A stretch of DNA of 64,000 bases from Ancistrus triradiatus (taxonomy: Eukaryota; Chordata; Actinopteri; Siluriformes; Loricariidae): contig JAJAGP010000044.1 of assembly GCA_025084515.1 (NCBI GenBank), positions 248,001 to 312,000 of the forward strand. Direction: 5' to 3'. Position numbers and translations under genes: made by a program. This document shows positions 22,919-32,344 of the stretch, one piece after another; within the stretch, counting starts at the first letter, position 1; the number at the start of each line of letters is the position of its first letter. The notes beneath the pieces are model-generated. The model searched no databases, was not told where the DNA came from, and saw only the letters and a program-made list of their open reading frames with translations.

Positions 22919-23837
22919 CAGTGTTATCTCGGTTCTTGTCATTAATTCGTTCCAGAAGACTTGCCAAGAACTGAAAACGATGAGTACTGAGCAAATTTTT
23001 CCCGTAAGGAATAATGTAAATGGAATTAATCTGTTCCAGATTCCCAGAAAATCCAAACTTCTTATAAGGCATTATATGCATTAATGGAGTTATTGTACAG
23101 TTCCTTGCTGATTTATGATGGGGATATGTTCCGACAAATCCATAAGTTGAATGTATCATGAACCGATAAGTTTAATATAGTTTATGCTGTATTATACCGG
23201 AGCCTATTACACATTAATACTTACATTAGCCAAAATCATTAAAACACAATAAAACATTATAAAACTTATTTTTCAATAAAATGTTGAAAAATCTCATGTA
23301 ATTTAGTGATTAATGGATTGAAAGTGAAAAGTACTAATGCTAACTGCTCAACCTGAAAGCCAGTTTTCCTTTTGGTTAGCTGTCATTTCTTTTCCAGAAA
23401 GTTTTCCTTTTAGTTGGGTAACTGTTTAGTAATAACCATTAATAACCATTTTCGGACTCATGGGGACTTATTTGCATTAAGAATACAGTATTGTAGAAGT
23501 AACAATAAAAAAAGTTTAAGTTTAAGCAAATGCGCCGAGTACCGAGCAAACAGAGAACCAAAACAAATATTTGTAGTCATGATGTGTAGAGAACTGAATT
23601 CGACGAGTTCCCAGGTGGTTGAGACTGTGGTAGCCTAGTGGTTAAGATACTGGACTCTGGACCTGAAGGTCCAGGGTTCAAATCCCACCTCTGCCAAGCT
23701 GCCACTGTTGGGTCCTTGAGCAAGGCCCTTAACCCACAATTGCTTGGATTGTAAGACTGTACCAATTGTAAGTCGCTCTGGATAAGGGCGTCTGCTAAAT
23801 GCTGTAAATGTAAATGCTGAGAACCGAGGTACCACTG
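22919..23837. mobile_element. mariner-like non-autonomous element
   Basis: The left end CAGTGTTATCTCGGTTCTTG mirrors the right end GAGAACCGAGGTACCACTG, and both are flanked by TA (22917-22918 and 23838-23839). The interior is AT-rich with no transposase. It inserted at the edge of the repeat at 22745-22915 and was itself hit by the SINE at 23619-23819. Confidence 0.8.
23619..23819 (+). mobile_element. tRNA-derived SINE, copy 2
   Basis: Box A region GTGGTAGCCTAGTGGTTAAG, box B GGGTTCAAATCCC, tail GGATAAGGGCGTCTGCTAAA and TGTAAATGTAAATG. It lies inside the right arm of the mariner-like element. TGAGA on each side may be the target duplication. Confidence 0.88.
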
Positions 23838-24231
23838 TAATGGAAAGTTTCTGTTCACACGAATGTGGTATCTTCCAAGTTGACAATTCTACCTTCCAAG
23901 GGCAAGAAGTATCACTGAAAGGTTTGAGAAGGATGAAAATATAAATCAAATGCTGTGCTCTTTGCTGCCACCAGGTTTCTGTCCATCATTATATGTTTCC
24001 AGAGAATCTATGATCTGAAGCTGTTCTGGTGGCTTAAAACATTTGATTCAATTAGTCACCCTTGTGTGTATGGTAGGTGCACATGATAAAATGGGGAATA
24101 GATTCAAGGTGGGTGTAGATGGTAAACAAGCAACACAGTCATTATCTTGTGTATTGTTAATCAACCAATTACACATTTTGTCATGGGTACCTTTTTTTTA
24201 AACTCATATTTGTTCTCAGGCAACAATTGAC

Positions 24232-24262
<31 letters not shown>

Positions 24263-24269
24263 GTTTCAC
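24232..24269 (+). promoter_or_regulatory. TG microsatellite forming the 3' splice region of the syt7 TM exon
   Basis: A TG repeat with one TTT interruption runs to within six bases of the acceptor AG, leaving only TTTCACAG as pyrimidine-containing sequence. In RNA this is a UG repeat beside a weak U tract. UG repeats at this place are known binding sites for TDP-43 and CELF proteins, for example at CFTR exon 9, where repeat length changes exon inclusion. That this applies here is inference. Confidence 0.5.
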
Positions 24270-24271
24270 AG

Positions 24272-24375
24272 GCTCAGTGGCACTGAGTGTGTTCCTGGTG
24301 TCTTTGGCAGTAACAGTGTGTGCCGTTTGGCTGGTAGCTCTTTGTGGCGTCTGTGGATGGTGTCAACGCAAGGTG
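24272..24375 (+). CDS. syt7: syt7 exon: transmembrane segment and cysteine-rich membrane border
   Basis: The exon encodes a hydrophobic stretch beginning SVALSVFLVSLAVTV and ending CGVCGWCQRKV. This matches the single membrane span of synaptotagmin-7 with its cysteines, which in the family are palmitoylated, followed by a basic cytosolic border. The donor GTGAGT at 24376 is strong and leaves codon phase 0, so the next exon reads on as GKR, giving CQRKV-GKR as in mammals (CQRKL-GKR). The acceptor AG at 24270-24271 follows a TG microsatellite instead of a normal pyrimidine tract; a branch-like TTGAC lies at 24227-24231. The start implies an upstream exon ending after one base of a codon. A second acceptor at 24218-24219 is also open in frame but would translate the TG repeat as Val-Cys, which is unlikely. 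Confidence 0.88.
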
Positions 24376-24984
24376 GTGAGTTACACACTCATTTTTTCAC
24401 TCGTGCTCGTATTCCCTCCCAGCTTCATACACATATACACAGCTACACTGAACACATTATATATGCATTAGCACTATATATGATCAACCCATTGTAAAAT
24501 ATAAACATCTTAACCATATAACATCATATAACCTAATTAGATAAATCATTGTTCTTGATAGGATACTACTACTACTACATTTTTTGCACATTTCTCGTTC
24601 ATGTATTCATAATCTTGAATTTAGTCACGGTACACTCACTGCTTAACACAACTTTTTCACTATGTCTGTAAATTTGTTCCAACTGATTTAATGAGTTCAA
24701 GTGTTTCCAATGAATATATCCAAATGCACACAACTATTTAATGGCCACATCAGTCTTTTGCTTGGTCATCCTAGTTCCCCAACTTAAACCTTATTCAGCT
24801 ATAGTTTGCTAACACACAGAAAACTGTGTCAGGAAAAAAAAAACCTGTTTAACTAAATGATTCACTTAGAGGAAAGATTGTATTCTCTGCTAAAACTGAG
24901 CCAACCAGAAGTCACACACATCGGCAGCTATCACAGACCAGCTTATATAAAGTATATGCCAGTGACAGGAAGCTATAGTGGTTA

Positions 24985-25362
24985 AATATATAGAATACTG
25001 TGAAAAGGTTTAGACAGGTGTGGGAAAAAAAAATTCTGCAGAGATTTCAAAGCAGACAAGGGGTTCAAAATGTACTGTTCAAACTGTTTGGAAGAAGCAC
25101 ACAGAAACAGGCAACGTTGAGGACCATAGACACAGTGGTTGGCCATGGAAACTTGCAGCAGATGAAAGACATCATGCCTACTTCCCTATGAAATTGGAAG
25201 ATGTTCAGAAGTGCCATCAACTCAGAATTGGCAGAAACCAGTGGGACCCAGGTACACCCAGGCGCTTAAGTAGATTAATTTTCCAAGATGTTTGGAACAC
25301 CTTCCATACCAAGATCCTTCAAAAACCACACCTGCCTAAAACTTTTTCACAGTACTGTGTAT
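24985..25362 (+). mobile_element. Internally deleted Tc1-like element
   Basis: The left end TACTGTGAAAAGGTTTAGAC and right end CCTAAAACTTTTTCACAGTA are inverted copies. Between them is the N-terminal transposase DNA-binding part, read across frames as ISKQTRGSKCTVQTVWKKH, TGNVEDHRHSGWPWKLAADE and a GTQVHP-like remnant. The catalytic half is missing, so this is a short relic of about 370 bases. Confidence 0.75.
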
Positions 25363-25744
25363 GTTGGACTTGCACTATATTTTATATTACACATCTATAA
25401 ACCTATCTAGATAAGGTGTTTATAAGGATAATTTTGTCTATCAATGAGATCTAGTACTCTAGTACTAATTATTCAATAATTAATAAACTGCTAAAAGTTA
25501 GCAGTGCTATAGTTTCTATTTTCTTGTATGGATAAAAAGACACTATCACACAATGACTCACAACAATAATTGTAACACATGGGTTTTGTTAAAACAACTG
25601 GTTTTAAAGTGTTTCTTAGACTAAATGTATTAGAAGTAAGAACTAGATCTGCATTTTCTGAAGGAACTACAACAGTGCTTGAAATGTGGCAAATGGAAAG
25701 AATGGTGTCGCTAGGTGGTTGCTATGGTGTCCCGGGTGGGTGCA

Positions 25745-26085
25745 GGGGTGTGTCCCAATTCTTTTGGCCACATGCGGGAGTGTGCCCCACTACTTTTGGC
25801 TGTGGCCGAGACCGTGCGGGGGCCTGTCCCAATACTTTTGGCTGCATGTGTGGGTGTGTCCAAATACTTTTGGCCATGTGTGGGGGCACGTTCCAATACT
25901 TTAGGCTGCGTGGGGGGCATATCTCAATACTTTGGGTCCGCGTGCGGGGGTGTGTCCCAAAACCTTTGGCCTCGTGCGTAGGTGTGTCCAAATACTTTTT
26001 TGCCGCATGCAGGAGCATGTCCCAATACTTTTGGCCGCATGCGGGGGGATGTCGAAATACTTTTGGCTGCATGTGTCTTAATACT
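25745..26085. repeat. Minisatellite A (CCCAATACTTTTGGC units)
   Basis: About ten imperfect units of roughly 33-38 bases, each with TGTCCCAATACTTTTGGC followed by a CpG-bearing GCATGCGGGGG spacer. The core resembles the end of fish DNA transposons that carry CCAATACTTTTG. One more unit lies at 26590-26640, beyond minisatellite B. Open frames across it on both strands are products of the repeat. Confidence 0.88.
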
Positions 26086-26089
26086 TGTC

Positions 26090-26595
26090 CCAGGTGCTTG
26101 ATATGGCATTGCTAGGTGGTTGCTAAGGTATCCCAAGTAGTTGCTAGGTGGTTACTAGGCAGTTGCTATGGTGTCTCGTGGGTGTTGCTAAGTGTTTGCT
26201 AAGGTGTTGCTAGGTGGTTGATGGGCAGTTGCTAGGGTGTCCCAGGTGGTTGCTATGGTGTTGCTAGGTGGTTGTTAAGGTATCCCAGGTGGTTGCTAAG
26301 GTGTTGCTAGGCAGTTGCTAAGGTATCCCAGGTGGTTGCTAAGGTGTTGCTAGGCAGTTGCTATGGCGTTGCTAGGTGGTTACTTTGGTATTCCAGGTCA
26401 TTGCTAGGTGCTTGCTAAGGTATCCCAAGTGGTTGTTAGGCAGCTGCTATGGTTTCCCAGGTGGTTGCTATGGTGTTGCTAGGTGGTTGCTATGCGGTTG
26501 CTATGGTGTTCCAAGTGGTCGCTATGGTGTTGCTAGGTGGTTACTATGGTGTCTCTGGTGGTTGCTAAGGTGTTGCTCGGTGGTTGCTATGGTGT
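26090..26595. repeat. Minisatellite B (GTTGCTAGGTGGTTGCTA units)
   Basis: About 500 bases built from short units GTTGCTAGGTG, GTTGCTATGGT and GTATCCCAGGTG in varying order. One unit also lies just before minisatellite A (25705-25740), giving the order B-A-B-A. Confidence 0.9.
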
Positions 26596-26649
26596 CTCAA
26601 TTTTTTTGGCCACGTGTGTGGGTGTGTCCCAATACTTTTGGAGATATTT

Positions 26650-28500
26650 TAAAGATGGATAATTTGTTAAAATGATACATATGATGTAATTATTTAGAAA
26701 TAAAGCATTTAACACTTTTTCACACAATTTGTTTTAATTTTAAAACTTCCGCCAGATTTATTATTTGTCTCCTTGGCTCTACCTTTAAGCCGTTGTCACA
26801 CTAAACCTTTGTCAGTGAAATTTTGCATGAAATTTTGAACACAACAGACCTCCAGGGCGAATCCATTTTGCAAGTGAAACTTTGCACCAAGTTTAAGTGT
26901 TGTGAACTTTAACACGCTAATTTGCATTCTGCTTTGGCCACCCCTAGGGGAGGGGATTGGTATAGCGGTACAGGAGAGCCAAAATGAAAGAAATTATAAT
27001 TGTAGCCATGTGCAAACACATTTTATTTTAGATGTTCTGATCATAAAATGATACACAAAAGCAAGTAAGGAGGTTGCATAAGATGGTATATATCCTTTTG
27101 TGGGTAATAAAAAATTTTTTTTTACTGTTTATGGTTGGTGAGTATCAAGTTTATTAGCAACTACATTGATAAGCAAAGTAGATTCCAATAATTGCCAATA
27201 AATTCATTATATACGAAAATATTTGAACTTTATCTAATGTTCCTAAATTAATTTAGGAAAGTTTATCATACATTCATTTTCACTAAGGACTTTATTTTGG
27301 TCACGGTACCCAAAACAGGGTGCAAGGTGCCAGTCCCTCACAAGGCATCGCATATTAAAACACAGCTTGGGACAGTCAATCCATCTGCTAGCATGTTTCT
27401 GAGATGTGGGGGAAAATACCCCAAGGAAACCCAAGTGGACATTAGAAGAGCACGCCGAACTCCGCAGACAGTAGTTGGAGTATTATTAAAATGTAAGTTA
27501 CAAATCATGTAATTTCACCAGTTAAAACAGCACACAGAAACTCCTAGGTGTTAACTCTCTTAACTCTAACAAACATGTTTAGCTTATCAGTTGTGTCAGT
27601 AAAAATGCAGAGGGACACGCGCTCCCCTTCCAATGTTGTTGATTAGCTTGGTGCAAAGATCAAGTCAAATTGTGTACTCTGCTTAGTAACCATGCTGTGT
27701 GCACAGTCTACATACAGTAATTAATGTTTTATTTCCATCATTGAAAAGGTTAAATAATATGTTTATATTAATTTGGTTAACAAAGCTAACACTAAATACA
27801 CCACTATTTTAGTGCTTGAAAGCTTGTTTCTATGCAACTTTGCTGAGCATGGGGAGTAAGAGCCAACCTCTTATGAAATGCAGGAATGTGAGCAAAGGCA
27901 TGATGAACGTGGCTGTGCACATGAACTCATGCACAGAGCAATGCTGGCACGGGTGTTATAGGACAGACTGGTCATGTACTTTAAGCTGTCATCACACACT
28001 CGCTCAGTCGTACAGACCACACACTCAAACTCACACAATGAGAACACTGTCACTGTGGATTACACTGAAAAGCTTGAAGTTGTAATGCTTTCTAAGGCTT
28101 ACGTAACCAACTTAGTATAACCATGTCTGATGTCATGCAGTTGCATTGGACAAACCTTGCACCTTTACTGTAGGCTGTAGTTGCACTGCACTAGCGATCA
28201 GTCTGGAGGTTCTTGATCTGCTTGTGCGTGTGTAGTATAGATGTAACAATACACTGATACTTGGATAACAACTCAATATTCTCATGGTATTTTAAACAAA
28301 GCTGAATTAATTAGAATGAAGCATGTGCATTTTAAAAAAATCTGTGTAAAACTGTCATGGGGTGGTTGATCTGGCAAAAAATGTATCACTTTTTTTTCGA
28401 CTGGATCATAATATTTTTTCGTTTGTTGTTAACTATGTGAACTAATTGAACACAGCAACCAAACTAATTTCTCTACTAATAAAGATCTTGCACTTGAAAA
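26650..28500. other. Intron DNA, nothing recognised
   Basis: AT-rich; short open frames at 27243-27512 and 27816-28085 lack family signatures. No transposon ends were seen. Confidence 0.45.
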
Positions 28501-28529
28501 GAACTAAAGTAACAGAGAGCACTTTGTTG

Positions 28530-28727
28530 ATGTTACTGTTCGCCATAAAAGGCAGGCGAACCGTGAAACTAAAGAAAAAGGGATTTTAGGACGCAAATAC
28601 AGTTGCTCCAGATAGAAAGGGTGAACCAAAATATAAATAAAACAAAAGAAAAAGAAGTTCAACAAAAAAGGAAGTAACATGAAACAATAAAGGAAACACA
28701 CACTGTAAGCATACAGCACTGAAGACC
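28530..28727 (-). repeat. Direct repeat flanking the proline-repeat unit (left copy)
   Basis: Shares with 29869-30058 the blocks AAGGGATTTTA, GGTGAACCAAAATATAAATA, AAACAAAAGAAA, AAAAAAGGAAGTAA and ATGAAACAATAAAG, in the same order and orientation. On the minus strand it ends at an ATG (28546) reading MANSNIN, like MANRNR of the right copy. Confidence 0.8.
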
Positions 28728-29100
28728 ATGGCGCAGGGGTCGGCGCTAACATTTGGTGCGCAAAGATCGGTACTGAAGACTGTGGCAGAGGGGTCGGTGC
28801 TAACATTTGGTGTGCAGAGATCGGTACTGAAGACTGTGGCACAGGGGTCGGTGCTAATGATCGGTGCGCAAAGATCGGTACTGAAGACTGTGGCAGAGGG
28901 GTTGGTGCTAATGATCGGTGTGCAGAGATCGGTACTGAAGACTGTGGCACAGGGGTCGGCGCTAATGATCGGTGCGCAAAGATTGGTACTGAAGACCGTG
29001 GTGCAGGGGTCGGCTCTAACGATTGGTGCGCAGAGATCGGTACTGAAGACTGTGGCGCAGGGGTTGGTGCTAACAACAGGTGCACGGAGAGCTCAGGTAC
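28728..29100 (-). repeat. 54-base minisatellite
   Basis: About seven imperfect 54-base units, each with GATCGGTACTGAAGACTGTG, a GGCNCAGGGGTCGG block and TGCTAATGATCGGTGCGCAA. Confidence 0.9.
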
Positions 29101-29525
29101 GGAGCTAATAGGCGCTATGAACTCAGGTATGGAGCTAGGTGGTGCTAACGGCTCAGGTATGGAAGTAACGTGCTGAAATACGGAGCTAGGGGGCGCTGCA
29201 TGCTCAGGTACAGAGCTGGGCGGCGTTAGCTGCTCAGTTGTGGAGTTAATGGGCACGGCAAGCTCAGGTACGGAGTTGGGCGGTGCTAGCTGCTCAGGTA
29301 CGGAGCTAATTGGCGCGGCGAGGTCAGGTACGGAGCTGGGCAGCCATAGCCGCTCAGTTGCGGACTAATGGGTGCAGCGAGCTTAGGTACAGAGCTGGGT
29401 GGCGCTGGCTGCTCAGGTACGGAGCTACGAGGCACAGCATGCTTGGGAATGGAGCTACGAGGCGCGGCATGCTTAGGTACGGAGCTAACATGCTCAGGTA
29501 CAGAGCTAAGAGGCACGGTGTGCAC
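29100..29525 (-). repeat. 30-base minisatellite
   Basis: About fourteen imperfect 30-base units with the core GCTCAGGTACGGAGCTANGN and GGCGC. Some units are shortened or fused near 29480-29500. Confidence 0.88.
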
Positions 29526-29868
29526 AAGTACCACACTATTTGGCACTTCCCACTCAGGCATGGGAAGCCGCTCGACAGGGCTGTACATATTGAGTGGTTC
29601 ATCCGGCCAGGCCTGAGGGTAAATCTTAATGTTGTCCGAGGGCAACAGGATCCCCTATGGGGATGTGGTGGTAGGCCGACGCCCATGATGGTGAGACCCC
29701 CATCATGGGTTGCCATACCATTTTGCTAAAAGAATCATAGCAATTGGCTGAACCACCAAAAGCTAAACGAGACCCAGGTAGCGTAAGAGAATGCCGATTA
29801 AAGTGAGTGGGGACCTCCATACAGGAAGTCCCAGGAGTTAACGCTGTATCCAGTATTGGTCGCATCTT

Positions 29869-30058
29869 TCTGTTACGGTTTGCCATATTAAAAAGGCAGG
29901 TGTAAAATGAAAATAAAAGGAAAAGGGATTTTAAGACCCAAATGCAGTTGAAAGGATGAACCAAAATATAAATAAAACAAAAGAAACAAAAGTTTATCAA
30001 AAAAGGAAGTAAAATGAAACAATAAAGAAATTGCACGCCGTAAGCGTACAGCGCCCCT
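29869..30058 (-). repeat. Direct repeat flanking the proline-repeat unit (right copy)
   Basis: Right-hand partner of 28530-28727. On the minus strand it lies just upstream of the ATG at 29886, so it would act as 5' leader or LTR-like sequence. The copies differ by several short indels and substitutions. Confidence 0.8.
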
Positions 30059-30189
30059 ATTCACGAGTACGCCTACGATGCGTCTCCGCTACGCCAACAG
30101 CGTACGGGTCCGTGCATGCGCAGAGCGTCGGAACCTCGGAAGGCAATAATATCTTTGCATATTTTGAATAAATTCTGATTACATTTTAA

Positions 30190-30497
30190 ATAAGTTCTGT
30201 TCTGGGATGCTCACTAGATGGTTTTGAGGAGATGGTTGAAAGGAGAACACTTAACAAACTCACTGCTATTCTGGACAACACTTCTTATCCTCTACATGAC
30301 CTGCTGATCAGACAGAGGAGCACCTTCAGTAATAGACTCCTCCAGCTCCACTGTAACAAGGAGAGGTCATTTATAACAACAGCTATCACACTATACAGCT
30401 CTTCTGCACTGTGCCGGGTCATTACTACCTAAGGAACATACTATTTTGCTATAATCATATTAGTGTAATAATAATAATAATAATAATAATAGTAGTA

Positions 30498-30532
<35 letters not shown>

Positions 30533-30745
30533 TATTATTATTATTATTATTATCATTATTTTAATAGCTGTAGTTTAACCCTACTCTCTATGTATGTTTA
30601 TATCTGATGTCTATGTATATCTTGCTCTTGCTTTCCGCTTTGTTTGACTTATGCCGCTGTAACACATGAATTTCCCTCTGGGATTAATAAAGTTATCCAT
30701 CCATCCATACATCCATCCATCCATCCATACATAAATAAATAAAAC
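30190..30745 (+). mobile_element. 3' end of a CR1/L2/Rex1-like LINE with ATCC tail
   Basis: The 30232-30432 frame reads VERRTLNKLTAILDNTSYPL and HDLLIRQRSTFSNRLLQLHC, then a FITTAITLYSSS motif typical of the far C-terminus of fish L2/Rex-type reverse transcriptases. The 3' UTR has GAATTTCCCTCTGGGATTAA TAAAGT and ends in ATCC repeats at 30697-30733, the usual tail of these LINEs. An AAT/ATT microsatellite at 30468-30560 interrupts the UTR. The copy is 5'-truncated, as is common. Confidence 0.75.
30468..30560. repeat. ATA/ATT trinucleotide microsatellite
   Basis: Runs of AAT that switch to ATT near 30532, forming a self-complementary hairpin of about 2 x 30 bases. Confidence 0.9.
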
Positions 30746-30764
30746 TCTTGTTTCTGCTGTTTCC

Positions 30765-30880
30765 AGTTTTCTCAATCCACAGTGTGCATGTCCTCCATGT
30801 GTGCGCTTAGTTTGGATACTCTGGTTTTCTCTCACATTCCAAAGACATGCGTTAGATAAATTGATCACTGTAAATTGCTG
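30765..30880 (+). repeat. Dispersed fish repeat, CATGTCCTCCATGTGTG type
   Basis: GTGCATGTCCTCCATGTGTG and CACATTCCAAAGACATGCGT, the same family as 1055-1185. Confidence 0.6.
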
Positions 30881-31170
30881 CAGTGTGAGTGTGTTTGACT
30901 AGTGTCATTATTGTCTTGCTCCTGGCACAAGCAGCCAAGAATGCTGATTTGAAATAAATACACAAACAAGTAATTACATGGTCCATCACCACGACGCACA
31001 TCACATTTTGACATTGTGGTACACACTCACCAGCCACTTAATTAGCTACACTTTGTTAGTACCTGGTTGGAATCCCCTTTTGTCTTCAGAACTGCCTTAA
31101 TTCTTCATGGCATAGATTCATCAATGTGCTGGAAACATTCCTCAGAGATTTTCTGCAGGAATCCATGCAT

Positions 31171-31960
31171 CTATGTTGCAAATCTCCTGTTCCCCACATC
31201 CCAAAGGTGCTCTGTTGGATTGAGATCTGGTGACTGTGGAGGCCATTTGATTAACGTGAAGTCACTCTTGAGCTCCACTGAAGTTGTTTCCGTCATCAGC
31301 TCCAGCCCCATCACACCAGAGGGCAGTAACTCTTTCCCTTCTCTGGTTGGCTGGGGGCGAAGTGCTTTGTTGCTTTGTTGCTTTGAGACAATACTCCATT
31401 GTTGAAAGTGATATATAAGTAAATCTGACTTGACCCGACTCTTATGTTCAAGAAACCAGTTTGAGATTATTTGAGCTTTGTGACATGGCATGATGTCTTG
31501 CTGGAAGTAGCCATCAGAATATGGGTACACTGTAATCATAAAGGGATGGAAACAATACTCCGTCTGTGTAGACTGTAGTGTTTAAATGAGGCTCGGTTGG
31601 TATTAAGGAATCCAACATGTGCCAAGAAAATAACCCCAACACAGTTACACCACCACCACCACCAGCCTGAACCTTTGATTCAAGGCAGGATGGATCCATG
31701 CATTCCTGTTGTTTACACCAAATTGTGACCCTACCATCTGAATGTTGCAGCAGAAATCGAGACTCCTCAGACCAGGCAACATATTTCCAATCTTCTTTTG
31801 TCCAATTTTGTTGAGCCCATGTGAATTGTAGCCTCCGTTGCCTGTTCTTAGCTAACATGAGTGGCACCCAGTGTAGTCTTCTTCTGCTGTAGATCATCTG
31901 GTTCAAGGTTCAATGTGTTATGCATTCAGAGATGCTCCTCTGCATGCCTCACTTGTAATG
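31171..31960 (-). pseudogene. Tc1-like transposase, interrupted
   Basis: Minus-strand pieces: RRLQFTWAQQNWTKEDWKYV then AWSEESRF with the first catalytic Asp replaced by Glu in the usual WSDE box. Next VTIWCKQQE and GGGGGVTVLGLFSWH. Then a YFQQDIMPCHKA block with the second Asp, then NWFLEHKS. After an inserted repeat comes DFTLIKWPPQSPDLNPTEHL WDV with the third acidic residue. There is a frameshift between 31514 and 31539, and the 170-base insertion cuts the catalytic domain. Not functional. Confidence 0.82.
31268..31437 (-). repeat. Fish repeat (GTCAAGTCAGAT type) inserted in a Tc1 transposase
   Basis: Minus strand: GGGTCAAGTCAGATTTACTT, then AACAATGGAGTATTGTCTCA AAGCAAC, as in the repeat at 22745. 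AAGAGT occurs at both borders (in the minus-strand sense after CAT and after CTC), consistent with a target duplication; removing the insert brings the transposase codons back into register. Confidence 0.72.
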
Positions 31961-32344
31961 AGTGGTTATTTGAGTTACTGTTGCCTTTCTATCAGCTCAA
32001 ACCAGTCTGGGCATTCTCCTCTGACCTCTGGCATCAACAAGACAATTTTCGCACAGGGATCTTTCACTTGCTAGATATTTTATCTTTTTCAGACCATTCT
32101 GTGTACCATAGACATGGATGTGTGTGAGAATCTCAATGCATTAGCAGTTTCTGAAATTCTCTGACCAGCCCATCTAACAGCAATGTTCAAAGTCACTTAA
32201 ATCACCGTTCTTTACTCCAGAAGGTTGTCTTGACCAAGTCTACATATCTAAATGCATTGAGTTGCTGCCAGATGATTGGTTGATTAGATATTTGCATTAA
32301 TAAGCATTTTAATAAGTGTAGCTAATAGTGGCCAGTGAGTGTAT

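Larger units (their letters stand above)
28504..29886 (-). pseudogene. Unidentified frame with proline-rich tandem repeats, broken
   Basis: On the minus strand an ATG at 29886 opens MANRNRKMRPILDTALTPG and runs 86 codons. A frame change near 29640 leads to a second stretch (PEWEVPNSVVLVHTVPLSSV) and then into 10-residue repeats of the form SSVPEHAAPP (29110-29540). A further change leads to 18-residue repeats SSVPISAHRSLAPTPLPQ (28730-29100). Repeat lengths of 30 and 54 bases are multiples of three, which fits past coding selection. I do not recognise the N-terminal part. The frame ends in sequence that repeats its own 5' leader. It could be a mobile-element protein, or a chance frame on a minisatellite. 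Confidence 0.4.
31022..32344 (-). mobile_element. Tc1-like transposon with both ends, degraded
   Basis: The left end ACACTCACCAGCCACTTAAT TAGCTACACTTT is mirrored by the right end AGTGTAGCTAATAGTGGCCA GTGAGTGT. Length about 1.32 kb, the normal size. The minus strand holds a broken transposase. A 170-base foreign repeat sits inside at about 31268-31436. Confidence 0.87.

Noticed and set aside
23619..23819. A tRNA gene, because of box A and box B
   Set aside because: No complete cloverleaf was found, and the same 200-base unit with a LINE-like tail recurs three times: it is a SINE.
24235..24471. Frame beginning with repeated Val-Cys before the syt7 membrane segment
   Set aside because: The Val-Cys run is the translated TG microsatellite; the coding part starts at the acceptor at 24271/24272.
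25745..26085. CRISPR-like array of repeats and spacers
   Set aside because: The genome is a vertebrate, units are imperfect throughout, spacers are not distinct, and no cas genes occur: it is a minisatellite.
28728..29108. Plus-strand 126-codon frame over the 54-base repeats
   Set aside because: It is the shadow of the 54-base period on the other strand; the minus frame is longer and connects to an ATG with leader-like sequence.
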